Assembly (NCBI GenBank): GCA_030620095.1
Contig: JAUTXW010001632.1
Location: 64,501 to 128,500, forward strand
DNA: 64,000 bases
DNA from: Kuschelorhynchus macadamiae
Taxonomy: Eukaryota > Arthropoda > Insecta > Coleoptera > Curculionidae
Direction of reading: 5' to 3'
The notes beneath the pieces were generated by a model, which saw only the letters and a list, made by a program, of their open reading frames with translations, had not been told where the DNA came from and did no database searches. Positions 11,746-22,093 of the stretch are shown here, one piece after another (position 1 is the first letter of the stretch; each line of letters starts with the position of its first letter). A program made the position numbers and the translations under genes.

Positions 11746-12254
11746 ATGGGTATGATTCTGACATGGATATATGTTCCAATAGATAATAATGGAGATTCCA
11801 GTGATAGCAATGAAGTGGATGGCCATGATCATATCAGCGCTGAATCCGAAATTAATAGTAATTTAAACATTGAAAACATCCCTAAATCCAAAACGCGCAA
11901 GAGAAAGAGAAATCCAGATGTATGGCAATGTAATGTAAGAAAAGTTACTTACGCGGCAGGCAAAGAATATTTATACATTAGGAAGAAGGTGGTACCAGCT
12001 AAAAGAATAAAAACTCTGAAGGACTGTCAAAGCAAGTGCTTGTATAAATGTCAACGAACTATTAGTGGAAAAAAGTGTGCTTTGATGACTATAGAGGAAC
12101 ACGATCCGACTCTAAAGGCAGGGACATGAGAACTCCAACTCGCATATCTGTGACAAGAATTCTTCCTCAAAATAAGGTATCGGCGATAAGAAGCATATTT
12201 AAGTGGATGCCCGAAGTGGACCAAACTTATTATAATGCTGTATTGCCAAAATAG
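11746..12254 (+). pseudogene. Fragment of a multicopy insect ORF: N-terminal block joined to a C-terminal tail
   Basis: The 11746-12129 frame starts with an acidic, Ser/Asp-rich stretch and a basic patch (SKTRKRKRNPDVWQ). The block DVWQxNVRKxxxxxGKEY...VVPAKR...C..KCLYKC follows. I associate this pattern with the N-terminus of uncharacterised, highly multicopy insect proteins (possibly transposon-encoded), but from memory only. Overlapping its TGA as ATGA is a 42-codon frame (12126-12254; PTRISVTRILPQNKVSAIRS, FKWMPEV, YYNAVLPK). It resembles the extreme C-terminus of the same kind of protein. If so, the large middle part is missing and this is an internally deleted copy. The function is unknown. 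Confidence 0.45.
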
Positions 12255-13039
12255 TTTCTATTTAAATATGATTAGTACTTGAGTATTTATTCCTGTTTAG
12301 CTTTCGACCTTAAGTCATAGTGTTATTTTACTAGGAAATTGAGTTGCTTCTTTCTAGGAAATTGTATGTTACATTAGTTCTAATAAAATATTTTCAGTAC
12401 TGTAACATAGTTGCATGTTTTTTTTTTCAAAATTAAAAATTTAAATGAAAAAATGGTCCTTAACACGAGTTTTACTAAAATATGATAAACTCTTAGGACA
12501 GAACATATAAAACTAGCTCTACAACAGTGTCCTTATTGTAGTTAAGGAACAATAACAGTACTATTTTTGTTTTTTGTTTTTCTCAAAACTATATTGATTA
12601 CACATAGAACAGTGTAATTCTAGTGTAACGATGTGTAAACTACTATTGAGAAAAATGAATATTTGTAAGGGGAAGCATTTAAAGGAAAAATAGTGAGTAA
12701 AACATTTGATTCAATTCAATATCAGTATTACCATTAAGCAAATACATTGTTACTAGAGGGATGGGGGACAGATTCAGACAAGTTTCTTATATTGGTTAAA
12801 CCCCAATTAAAATGAAAAGATTCCTCCAAAGAATCGATCTTTTTTAAAGCAAAAGCTTTTTGATAGGGGAATGTAGAGCAGACTCTTTAGATTTTTTAAA
12901 TCCAGTTTCAGTAGTTACTGTGACAAATAAATAAAAATTACACTGAACTATTTTTTTTTAACAGTAAACAATATTGTTCAAGAAGAAATAATAAAAAAGG
13001 ACAGATTCTTTGTATTGTGTGAAGTTCGAATAAAAAACA
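12255..13039. other. AT-rich non-coding spacer
   Basis: No gene was recognised. Loosely repeated short phrases occur (GGGGAATGT-AGCAGAC/GCAGCTA at about 12870 and 13050; GGACAGATTC at about 12767 and 12999), which may be traces of a decayed tandem repeat. LINE-D homology fades in at the right end. Confidence 0.4.
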
Positions 13040-15430
13040 TTTTTTAACAGGGGAATGTGCAGCTAATACTGTCTAATACTGTTATTAAAAAAATATGTAA
13101 GGTATTTTCTAACAATTGATTAAAACGGGGAAAATGTGACGTCAGAATAATTGGGCAATAATTTATATTGTCAGATTTATTGCCAGTTTTTTTATATATA
13201 GGACAGACAAAAGATAACTTCCAAATATTCAGACAACATCCTGATACGATATTGTAAAGAATCCATAAAGGCTTTGATAATGCAAAAGAACAGTTTTAAT
13301 TAAAAAATAGGGTAACTTCATCAGGACCAGGACCTTTATTTAATGCTATTGATGAAAGACTTTCCAAAACTTCTCATATAATAATATATAGCTTATTTAA
13401 ATTAACTGAACGATTTGAGAGATATTCATTAGGGTAGTTTTGATCTGAGTTCTCAAAGACTGATGAAAAATATGTGGCAAATAAGTTAGGGGCGCTTTGT
13501 TTATCTATAATATTGATGTCTTTATAACTTAGGCATGTTGAAATTCCTTGATTTTCTTTCTTCATTCAACCATATTTCCAAAAGCTAGTTGGATAATTAT
13601 TTTATGTTAATTTCTATTTTGTTTATATAACATTCTTTGGCTTGCTTTTTATAAAGGTCCTGTAATAAACAGAAAGCTTGATAATCATTGTGATTATTCA
13701 TTTTTTTGCATGTTTTAAGAGCTTTTTTTTCAAAAACATTAGTTTTCAATGCAGGATCAAACCATGGTGGAAACTTGTAATTATTTTTAACTATTATTCT
13801 AGGTACAGTTTCATCTATAATTTGATAAAATATAATATTTTGATTATTTAGGAACATATCCCAAATAGTATTCAATCATGAATAATTGACGCTTGCATAA
13901 TCACAATGCTCAATCATGAATAATTGACGCTTGCATAATCACAATGCTTAAAATCATAAATTTGGGTTTCATATTGTATAATATCTAACTTACTATTAAT
14001 ATTGGTGGCAATTATTATGGCAGGATGATGCCTATCATATTTAATTAAACTATAAGAGGCACACTCTACAAAATCACAGTTATCATAGAAAACCAAGTCT
14101 AAGAACACACCTCTATAGTTAGGAACATTATTTATTTGGTACAGATTCAAAAATGGAAAAATTTCTGCAATGGATTCTGCTTCAGTTGAAACACCTCTCA
14201 GTAAATCATTGGACCATTTTAAGTGGCAGATTAGGTATAATCTCCAGCTATGCAAAAACCATGGTCATGGTACTGTTGTGCTGCTTTCTCTACAGATTCA
14301 CAATGTCTTAAATATATTTCACTACTTGATGTTGGAGGAATATATATGTAACAAAGAAGCTTTTTTACTTCATTATTTATGTCTAATGGTACCCATATTT
14401 CTTTGGAGTACTCATACTCCAGGTATATTCGTCTAGATTTAAGTTTTTTGTTTACTCCTATAAGAACTCTGCCATTTCCTTGTTTACCAGTAGCTTTAGC
14501 ATTTCTGTCTTTGCGCAATATATCGTAGTTGAGTAGTCATGGTTCTGCATTTGAAAAGGTTTTATTAAATGAAATGTCAGTAAAGATAAGAACATCAGTT
14601 AATCATGGCAACATTATTTTGTAATTTGATAAGCTTTGTATGAAGTCCATTAACATTCTGACAATAAATTGTTAAGTAATCTCGACCTAATGCCTCCCTT
14701 TGCTACTTTGATTTCAATGAAAATTTTGGCTGCTGTTGTTTGCATGTTAAACTGGAAGTCCCGACAAACAATATTTTCTGGCCAAAAATCAGCATGTATC
14801 AATTGAGTGTATTTAATCAATGCCAACTTTAAAGGAATTAGTATCTACTTTGGTTCTTAACTGTGTAACAATTATTTCTTCATTGTTTTTTAATTTGTTT
14901 TTGATTTTATATACTGAGTAACCACCTTGCTCATACATATATTATCGGATCTGCTGATATGTAACCATTTCTTTTTTGGAACACCAAGGAACTGGTTTTC
15001 CTGATTTCCTTCATTTTCTTTATTAACACTTGTACTCACTTGTTTTTTATGGGGTTTCAAATGATTCTTTGCAGTTTTAGGTGATTTTAATTAAAATTAC
15101 TCCTGAAAATTCATTAGTTTGATTTTGATTATTAGGTATAATGGTACTTTTTAACTGGATTTTTGAATGCATTGCGGCATTTATTGCTCTACCTTAATGC
15201 ATTTTGTGGAGATTGATTTTCATTGTCATCTTTTTGCTTTTCTTGAACTGAACTTGTAACTCCTTTTGTATTAGAGTTAGCAGGAATAATGGTACTTTGG
15301 CTTTCATTTTCGTAAAGCAGGTTTATTATTTCTGCTTTATCTGCAATAATAATTTCTTTGTCATTGATAGTATTTTTTAGTATTTTAACTTCTTGTCGAA
15401 ATAATATTTTTTCAGCATTGATCATGCTTT
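13040..15430 (-). mobile_element. LINE-D, heavily decayed element with ORF1 and ORF2 remnants
   Basis: Read from 15430 leftward. The ORF1 remnant covers 15425-15189 (coiled-coil-like EVKILKNTINDKEIIIADKAE) and then stop-interrupted pieces to about 14700 (WLHISRSDN, TQYIKSKTN, an FWPENIVCRDF block typical of ORF1 C-termini). ORF2 begins near 14690 with YCQNVNGLHTKLIKLQ. It continues as endonuclease (NGRVLIGVN, CYIYIPP, AGDYT at 14518-14231; LDLVFYD, IKYDRHHPAI at 14255-13914), the linker (WFDPALKTNVFEKK at 13875-13597), and the first RT motifs (NKGPGPDEVTLFF, then CPIYK and GNKSDNINYCPI) down to about 13050. There are many stops and shifts, so this is an old copy. A 39-nt direct repeat lies at about 13875-13945 inside the endonuclease/linker junction. 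Confidence 0.75.
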
Positions 15431-15439
15431 GTTTTGGTC

Positions 15440-16058
15440 ACTTCATGATGGGCAGCACACTATAAGTACATGCTTTTTTGAAGGAACTACTCTGTATAAG
15501 TAGGATGAAACATAACTTATTTCATTAACTAAGATAGTTTCCCTTGAAAAAAAAATGAAAACTTTGAGGTACCAAAAAATCTTGTAGGCATTGAACACAC
15601 ATAACTTTTTTTCTGATATAAAAGAAACATTAACAGCCTCACACAAAACATTTAACGTCTCATAAGGGAGTCTCAAAAATATCTTCACTGACATTCTATC
15701 CCAGCCCGTGGCATTCTTATTCTTTATTTCCATAAAAACTACCCTTAATTCTATTGAGTCTGTAGCCTTAAGAAAAAAAGAATTAAGAATCCGAGATTTT
15801 TTATATATAACTTATATTTTTGTTTATCAACTATATTAGGTATTAGTTAAAGCTGCTCCTATAGAACAATAGAAGTTATTAAAATTATCTATATTATAAA
15901 TTCTTATTTGTATGATTGAATTTATTTTTGTTGCGGAATTCTTTACTATTTGCCACAATTCCTTCTGTTTACTGTTAGAATTGCGAAGCCTTTCCATATA
16001 ATAGTGTTGCTTTGCAACCTTTATAGTTCTTCTATATGTATAAAGATATTTATTGTAA
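15440..16058 (-). pseudogene. LINE-A fragment: linker and first RT blocks
   Basis: From 16058 leftward the sequence matches the LINE-A linker (TYRRTIKVAKQHYYMERLRN, KQKELWQIV, NNFYCSIG). It then runs through TDSIELRVVFMEIKNKNATGWDRMSVKI into the first RT block (LPYETLNVLCEAVNVSF). It fades out at about 15443, where LINE-D begins. The equivalent parts in the long LINE-A copy are the linker at 21.0-21.2 kb and the RT start at 17.8-18.04 kb. It is a 5'-truncated, 3'-truncated relic. It starts exactly at the 3' tail of the long LINE-A copy, so the two are arranged head to tail. Confidence 0.8.
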
Positions 16059-16085
16059 GTCAAAGTCAAAGTCAAAGTCAAAGTC
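16057..16085 (-). repeat. (AAAGTC)n tail of the long LINE-A copy
   Basis: About five units of AAGTCA/AAAGTC on the plus strand form the 3' terminal simple repeat of the minus-strand LINE-A copy, directly after its 3' UTR. Many LINE families without a long poly(A) end in short tandem repeats made during priming. This boundary also fixes the start of the neighbouring LINE-A fragment. Confidence 0.75.
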
Positions 16086-16352
16086 AAAAAAAGCTTTAAT
16101 ATCATAAAAATCAAACATTTTCATTGACAAAGCTTAACTAAACAATAATCATATAACTAAAACTACAGAGATTTATATGACAATACTAAAATATATGATA
16201 AAAACGGTCATGAAATTAAAAAATGTAGTGTTAACAAAAAAAAAAAAACATAAAAGTTGTAAAAAACGCAGAGACAATATTACAAAATAAATCCAGGTGC
16301 AGAATAATAAGGTGCAAATACAGATATAACTAATTCCTAATTAAGACATTGG

Positions 16353-18041
16353 CTAATTCTGATTATCATTATAAAACTCATCAACTGTGTAATAGGCCTT
16401 CGCAACCAGCATTTTATGGACCCTTCTTTTAAATAACTTATATGACTGAATTTGTCTTAAGTGGGCTGGAAGGGAGTTAAATAACTTTCTACCATTATAA
16501 AAAATTGAATTTTTAGTTAAGGTTGATGAAGGAATTGGTAGAGCTACTACATGAGTGGTACGTAGAGGGTAATTAATAAATGATCTGAGCTCCACCTTCT
16601 TCCTGATCATAGATACTGCCTCCAGGACAAACAAACAAGCAAGGGTCAGAATTTTATGCTGTATGAATAATGGCCTACAGGAGTCACGAGCCTTCGCTCC
16701 ACACATAAACCTAACAGCTCTCTTTTGTAATAAAAAGACCGAGTCAAATAAAAATTTGGGACAGGATCCCCAGAAGCAGATGCCATATCTCAAGTGAGAC
16801 TCCACCAGTGAAAAATAAACACTTCTTGCCATTGATAAATTCAATTCGCTTGCTATGACTCTCACTGCGTAGCAGCCTCTTGAGAGTTTTTTATTAAGTT
16901 GAAGAATATGCGTTTCAAATTTTAACTTAGCATCGATAAATAAACCAAGAAATTTATTCTCCTGCAGAGCCTCAACAATTTAATCTTGCAAAACGATATT
17001 ATTAATATGACATTTAAAGGAAACAATGTTTGTTTTTGAGATATTAAGAGACAAGTAGTTAGCATCACACCATTCCTTGATAGTAACTAGGTCTGTTTTT
17101 ATAAGTTCCTCAAGGATCTCAGTATCCTTGTGGCGCCAGAGAATGGTGGTGTCATCCGCAAACACTGTGAATCTTCCCAAAATGTTCAACTGTGGCAGAT
17201 CATTGACATACAGCAAAAAGAGTAAGGGTCCCAACACCGATCCCTGTGGAACACCTGCTGTGGTTCTTAAAGGTTTAGAGTGTTGGCCATTCACAAGAAC
17301 AGTTTGATAATGTTCAGATAAGTATGACTGAAACTATTTCAGTGAGATGCCCCTGAAGCCATAGATTTCAAGCTTGCGCAGCAGTATTCCATGATCCACA
17401 CAGTCGAATGCCTTTGATAGATCACAAAACACCGCCGCGGCACACTCTCCATCGTTCAGCCCCAAGTACAAGTCTTCTAGAAATGCAAAAATCGCATCTC
17501 CGGTGTTTTTAGATGACTGAAACCCAAACTGAACACTGCTAAGAATATTATACTTGTCCAAGAAGCCAATGACCCGCTTTTTCACCAACTTTTCTATGAT
17601 TTTGGACATTGTCGGTAACATGGAAATGGGTCTAAAATTAGTTGGTTCCTCACAATTTCCTCCCTTAAACAAGGGAAATATTGTTGCCATTTTCAAGCAA
17701 GAAGGGAAGCAACCCGTAAGGAACGACCCGTTAATGGCCTCAGCAAACATTTGCAATGCATGACCAGGAAGTGCAGCAAAAACTCTCACTGAAATATCAT
17801 CATATCCAGAAGCATTTTTGTTCCTTATGGTACCGAAAACTTCTCTAATTTCAAACACATTCGTAGGGTAAAAATAGAATGTTTCATCTACTGATAAATT
17901 TAAATAAGCATTATGCGGAGTAATATGACTTGATAAGTTTGAGGCGAGAGAGCAATAAAAAGTGTTTAATGTATCTGGGTTTAGGTTGTGGTTCTTATCA
18001 TCCACTTCCCTTCCACCACCAATCAAGTCATTGACAATTTT
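16353..18041 (-). pseudogene. LINE-A ORF2, C-terminal part: linker end, reverse transcriptase, C-terminal domain
   Basis: This is the downstream part of the LINE-A ORF2, after the nested insertion. The first frame (18041-17334) has KKIVNDLIGGGR, NTFYCSLASNL, ASGYDDISVRVFAALP, IFPLFKGGN, NFRPISMLPTMSKIIEKL, VQFGFQSSKNT and FCDLSKAFDCVDHGIL (motif A). A stop after the FRGIS block separates it from 17294-16980, which has GVPQGSVLGPLLFLLYVND (motif B), VFADDTTILW (motif C) and EWCDANYLSLNISKT. The third frame (16865-16353) is the C-terminal domain (HLRYGICFWG, LLQKRAVRFM, LPAHLRQI, LLVAKAYYTVDEFYND-like end). All RT boxes are intact, so only a few breaks separate it from an open ORF. No RNase H. 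Confidence 0.87.
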
Positions 18042-21026
18042 TTTCGTTATTCCAGAAATAGACATTAGATTGAAATCAGTTTTACACATTAATATCCAAT
18101 GTATTCGTAACAAAATACATGAACTTGAAATATTTCTTATTGATAATCCACACATTAATATAATACTTATCACTGAACACTGGCTTAACACTCGAGAAAA
18201 ATCATGCTTCCCTATTCTGGGGTTTGAACTTGTCAGCTGCTTTTGCCGTGAGAATGCCAAAAATGGTGGTGCTTGCATCTATGCTAGAGGAATGCTAAAT
18301 AATGTCGAGGTGGGTGAACTGGTAGCTTTCTCTGTAGAAAGAACTTGTGAGGTGGCTGCTTGTTATTCAAAAAGTATCAATCTTCTGTCTGTGGCAATTT
18401 ACAGACCGCCAAACTCAAATTTAGATATATTTTCCTCCACTCTGCAAACAGTGCTCGAACATGGCAGTAGATTGAAGCACAGACATAACATATTGGTGGG
18501 GGGTGACTTTAATGTGGACCTTCTTGGTGATAACAGGGAAAAGAATATGCTTCTTGAACTTTTTAACTCCTTTGGTCTTACCCAAACCATATATTCCCAC
18601 ACTAGGCATCAGGGTGAACGGTTCAGTGGTTTGGATAATATATTTGTTAGCTTTGTCATTTCAGGTCCAGGACTCACCCTGGACTTAGGTATGTCAGACC
18701 ATCTGGCTCAACTTGTGCAGCTTAACTTTGATCATCCGGATGACTCTGCATGCAGTGATATTGTTTATAGAAGGGTTTACTGTGCAAGCAGTGTAGTTGC
18801 CTTCAATGCTTCACTTAGTAGTGAACAGTGGAGGGATGTTTATACTGCTGACTCTGCTGTAAAAAAACTAGATTGTTTCTTGACTACCTTCACCTATTAT
18901 TATAATTTACACTTCTTCCCCAAGCAGGTTAAAAATCAAAACCCTGATGCATCTGCCTGGGTCACTCCGGAAATTAAAAGATCCAAAGACTTAAAGTTAT
19001 TTTTCTATGAATATTATAAACAATATCTTACCGAAATTAATAAAAATGTATATACAGAATATAGTAAAATATATCGTAAGCAACTTCTGAAAGCTAAAGA
19101 AACATTTTACAGTAGTAAAATACATCAATCTGAAAATAAAAGTAAGTGCATATGGGGTATAATTAACTATGAGACTGGTCATACAAAATCAAAAATATTA
19201 CCTGACAATGTAAGCCCTGATCAGTTTAACTCTTTTTTTGTTAACAATGCTGAAAACATTCTACAATCCTTAACAGTGACTCCTGCTGATCCCATTGTGG
19301 TATTGAACAGTAAAAATCATAAGCAACAACACTCTGTTTTTATAAGGCCAGTAACCCCAGATGATATTAAGATCATAATACAAAAATTAAAGAACAAAAA
19401 AACCGAGGATATCTATTCAGTTAACTCCCTTGTTGTTAGGGCATGCAGTCGGTATATCACTGAACCCCTTGCTGACACAATAAATGCCTGCTTGCTTGAA
19501 GGGCGTTTCCCAGATGCATTGAAGGTGGCTAGGGTCGTTCCTATATACAAAAAAGGGGATTACAATGATATGAGTAACTATAGGCAAATATCAATTCTAC
19601 CCATTTTCTCTAAAATTTTCGAAGTCATTATGTGTGAGAGTGTATTTTCTTTCTTTGATCAACATAGCATTTTTTCAGATGGTCAACTGTCTACATCTGA
19701 TGCAATGTGTAGGCTGTCAGAGTATGTGTGGGAATCTTTTGAAGCAGGTCTTGATAGTGAATGCTTGTTGACAGACCTCACCTCTGCCTTCGACTGTGTC
19801 GACCACAGCATTCTGCTCAGTAAAATGGAGCACTATGGTGTTAGAGGGATAACTCTGGACCTATTTAAGTCTTACCTTAGTAATCGACACCAGCAAGTTT
19901 TCATCAACGGTAAGCTGAGCTCATCCTTACAAATAAAGAGAGGTGTACCTCAGGGGTCTATACTAGGACCCCTACTTTTTCTTATCTTCATTAATGACCT
20001 CCCAGGTTCAATAACATACAGTCAGTGTTTGACCTTGCTCTACGCAGATGATGCCAGTTTTATTATAAGATGTAATAGAGATCATATTCTGTCTGATGTA
20101 TCTCGGAGGATGTTTGATGAGGCTAGATTGTGGTTTGCTACAAATAAGCTCCTATTAAATGAGTCTAAAACATTAGACATGAAGTTCAGATTAACCGGTG
20201 GTAGAGCTGATGTGTCTCTGAAGTTTTTGGGTTTGCAGCTGGATCCTGCTTTATCTTGGAATGAACATATTAATACTCTCTGTAATAGACTCTCTTCTTG
20301 CCTATATGCACTGCGTAGGGTACGTTTTACAGCTGGTCAACATGCTGCTTTGATAGCTTACCATGGCTTATTCCACGCAAGAATGAGCTATGGAATACTG
20401 GCTTGGGGTGATGCAGCGCACACTAACCTGCTGAGAGTATTTATGAAGCAAAAACAAGCCATCAGAATAATTTTTAACATGAAATCCACAGAGAGTTGTA
20501 AACCTCTTTTTCTTCGACACTCTATACTGACTCTCTTTGGTCAGATAGTTCTTGAGAATATATGTTACCTAAAAAAGTACATTCATCAACACACCACTCA
20601 TTCAGACATTCATGACCATGATACCCGACACAAGGGAAATATTTTAAAACCACAGAACAGGCTTCATAGGAATAACACTGTTGGCATAGATCTATACAAT
20701 CTATTGCGTCTTGCTTTCAGGCAACTGAATTCATTACGGTTCAGAACTCAATTAAAAAAATATTTAACAACCATTCAGTGATTGATTTTCAAAGTGCCAT
20801 AAGAGAGAATAAGGAGATCAACTTACTATTAGTGTAGATTTAATGGTATTTTAATTCAATGTTTTGTAGTTGATACTTGTATGTTTTAAGTCTAATATGT
20901 ATTATTATGTTAAGTATTTCTTCTATGTAACGTATTTTATTTTATTGAATTCCTTTTTGACCTATCTATGAAAAGGTATTTTTTCTTCAGACTAATAAAC
21001 TTAAATAAAAAAAAAAAATAAAAAAA
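18042..21026 (+). mobile_element. LINE-B, ORF2-only insertion nested in LINE-A
   Basis: A plus-strand LINE that begins at the start of its endonuclease domain (5'-truncated, no ORF1). It ends with AATAAA-type signals and an A-rich tail at about 20994-21026. It interrupts the LINE-A linker, and the flanks share AATT, which is either a very short target duplication or microhomology. The nested position makes it younger than the surrounding LINE-A copy. The 3' UTR (20782-20993) shows no other gene. Confidence 0.87.
18043..20781 (+). CDS. LINE-B ORF2: endonuclease-reverse transcriptase, open but 5'-truncated
   Basis: One open frame of about 912 residues runs from the insertion junction to a TGA. 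There is no ATG at its start; the open frame continues back into antisense LINE-A by chance. Endonuclease: LHINIQCIRNKIHELE, ITEHWL, GGACIYARG, YRPPNSN, GGDFNVDLL, GMSDHLAQ. Linker: AWVTPEIKRSKDL. RT: VVPIYKKGDYNDMSNYR, then IFSDGQLSTSDAM where a QFGFR-type block is missing (short in-frame deletion), DLTSAFDCVDHSIL, RGVPQGSILGPLLFLIFIND, LLYADDASFII and KFLGLQLD. The C-terminal domain has MSYGILAWGDA, KQKQAIRIIF and FRTQLKKYL. The catalytic boxes are present, but the finger deletion and missing N-terminus argue against activity. Confidence 0.85.
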   Translation, partial: FVIPEIDIRLKSVLHINIQCIRNKIHELEIFLIDNPHINIILITEHWLNTREKSCFPILGFELVSCFCRENAKNGGACIYARGMLNNVEVGELVAFSVERTCEVAACYSKSINLLSVAIYRPPNSNLDIFSSTLQTVLEHGSRLKHRHNILVGGDFNVDLLGDNREKNMLLELFNSFGLTQTIYSHTRHQGERFSGLDNIFVSFVISGPGLTLDLGMSDHLAQLVQLNFDHPDDSACSDIVYRRVYCASSVVAFNASLSSEQWRDVYTADSAVKKLDCFLTTFTYYYNLHFFPKQVKNQNPDASAWVTPEIKRSKDLKLFFYEYYKQYLTEINKNVYTEYSKIYRKQLLKAKETFYSSKIHQSENKSKCIWGIINYETGHTKSKILPDNVSPDQFNSFFVNNAENILQSLTVTPADPIVVLNSKNHKQQHSVFIRPVTPDDIKIIIQKLKNKKTEDIYSVNSLVVRACSRYITEPLADTINACLLEGRFPDALKVARVVPIYKKGDYNDMSNYRQISILPIFSKIFEVIMCESVFSFFDQHSIFSDGQLSTSDAMCRLSEYVWESFEAGLDSECLLTDLTSAFDCVDHSILLSKMEHYGVRGITLDLFKSYLSNRHQQVFINGKLSSSLQIKRGVPQGSILGPLLFLIFINDLPGSITYSQCLTLLYADDASFIIRCNRDHILSDVSRRMFDEARLWFATNKLLLNESKTLDMKFRLTGGRADVSLKFLGLQLDPALSWNEHINTLCNRLSSCLYALRRVRFTAGQHAALIAYHGLFHARMSYGILAWGDAAHTNLLRVFMKQKQAIRIIFNMKSTESCKPLFLRHSILTLFGQIVLENICYLKKYIHQHTTHSDIHDHDTRHKGNILKPQNRLHRNNTVGIDLYNLLRLAFRQLNSLRFRTQLKKYLTTIQ

Positions 21027-22091
21027 TTAACCAACTCTCCTTTTGCTTATTATTAGCAAGTAAGATCCGGTTGGAAAAATAATTTTGCTTAGCTGCTTTA
21101 ATAGCTTTCCTATATAGCAAACGGTACTTATTAAAATAAGTCACAAAATATAAATTGTCTGAAAAATACTTCCTTAGAGTATGCAGAGAACGCAAATTCC
21201 TCGCGGATACTCGTAAGCCTGCAGTAAACCATCTCTTCTTTTTTCTTTTGTTTTTTAAATATATTAAGGGGAAACTAGTTTTAAATATCTTAACTATAAT
21301 TGTATGAAATCTGTCTAATGGATCTGCGAAACTAAGAATATCACCCCAATTTAAGTCGTTGCACAGTCGCGAAAACCTATTAAAATTACAAGTTGTGAAT
21401 AGTCTGCCACGTCGCTTTTGAGATTTAGGCGCCTTGGTTTCAATCTCAATATTGCATATTACCGCCTCGTGGTCAGAAAGTCCGGTGCTCCTAACATTAC
21501 AATCGATAAGGTTTCTATCAAAATTGGAACATAGATAGTCCAGAATAGTGGCTGAGTGCCCCGTAATACGAGTAGGTGCCTCTACATGCATATATAAGCC
21601 AAACGAGTCAACAAATTATTTACTAAATTAAAATTTCTGTGGCACTTATCAGAAAAATCTATATTAAAATCTCCGGCAATTACTATACGTGCATGTATAG
21701 GCAACCCAGACAAAACTATTTCTAATCTATAAATGAAATTTACAACCTCCAAATTGGGTGGTCTGTAGAGGCAAACAATAAACAAGTTTAACCTTTCTGA
21801 ATGGACCACAGAAAATTCAAATTCCTTTTCCACTATTAAATAATCAAGCTGACAATAATTAATAAATTTACACATATCCAAAAACCTGTTGTGAACCAAT
21901 ATCAAAGTACCTCCATGTATAGAAGACCTCCTAGAAAATCTTGACAAAACACTATAATTGGGGACGAATATCGGTTCTTCATCGTTAAGCCAGTGCTCGG
22001 TTAAAAGTAGTAAATCCGGGTAGTCAAGATCGTTAAGAAAAAGTTCCAGTTCGTTAATCTTGTTTCTTATTGATTGTATGTTTAGAACCAT
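21026..22091 (-). pseudogene. LINE-A ORF2, N-terminal part: endonuclease and linker
   Basis: Starts at ATG 22091, whose A is the last base of the ORF1 stop (TAATG). The first frame (22091-21582) has MVLNIQSIRNKINELELFL, LLTEHWL, HGGTLILVHNRF, CLYRPPN and AGDFNIDF. A frameshift at about 21590 leads to the second frame (21591-21026) with TRITGHSATILDYLCSN, TGLSDHEAVICN, KRWFTAGLRVSARNL and KAIKAAKQNYFSNRI. It stops being LINE-A at KQKESW, where the poly(A) of nested LINE-B begins. The same TRITGHSATILDYL block is repeated in the relic at 24.0 kb and, without its first half, at 5.6 kb, which shows that all three belong to one family. Confidence 0.86.
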
Positions 22092-22093
22092 TA
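22089..22093 (-). promoter_or_regulatory. TAATG stop-start overlap between LINE-A ORF1 and ORF2
   Basis: The ORF1 stop TAA and the ORF2 start ATG share one A (minus strand TAATG, after GGATCGGG). Overlaps of this type are known in non-LTR elements to allow termination-reinitiation, which lowers ORF2 protein relative to ORF1. The overlap is seen directly; its function here is inferred. LINE-E has the comparable ATGA overlap at 10001-10004. Confidence 0.6.

Noticed and set aside
17962..18042. N-terminal residues of the LINE-B frame before 18043
   Set aside because: They are antisense of the LINE-A linker and only open by chance.
18042..18278. N-terminal part (MQAPPFLAFSRQ...) of the minus-strand LINE-A frame
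   Set aside because: It is antisense of the LINE-B endonuclease. LINE-A coding sequence stops at the insertion point.
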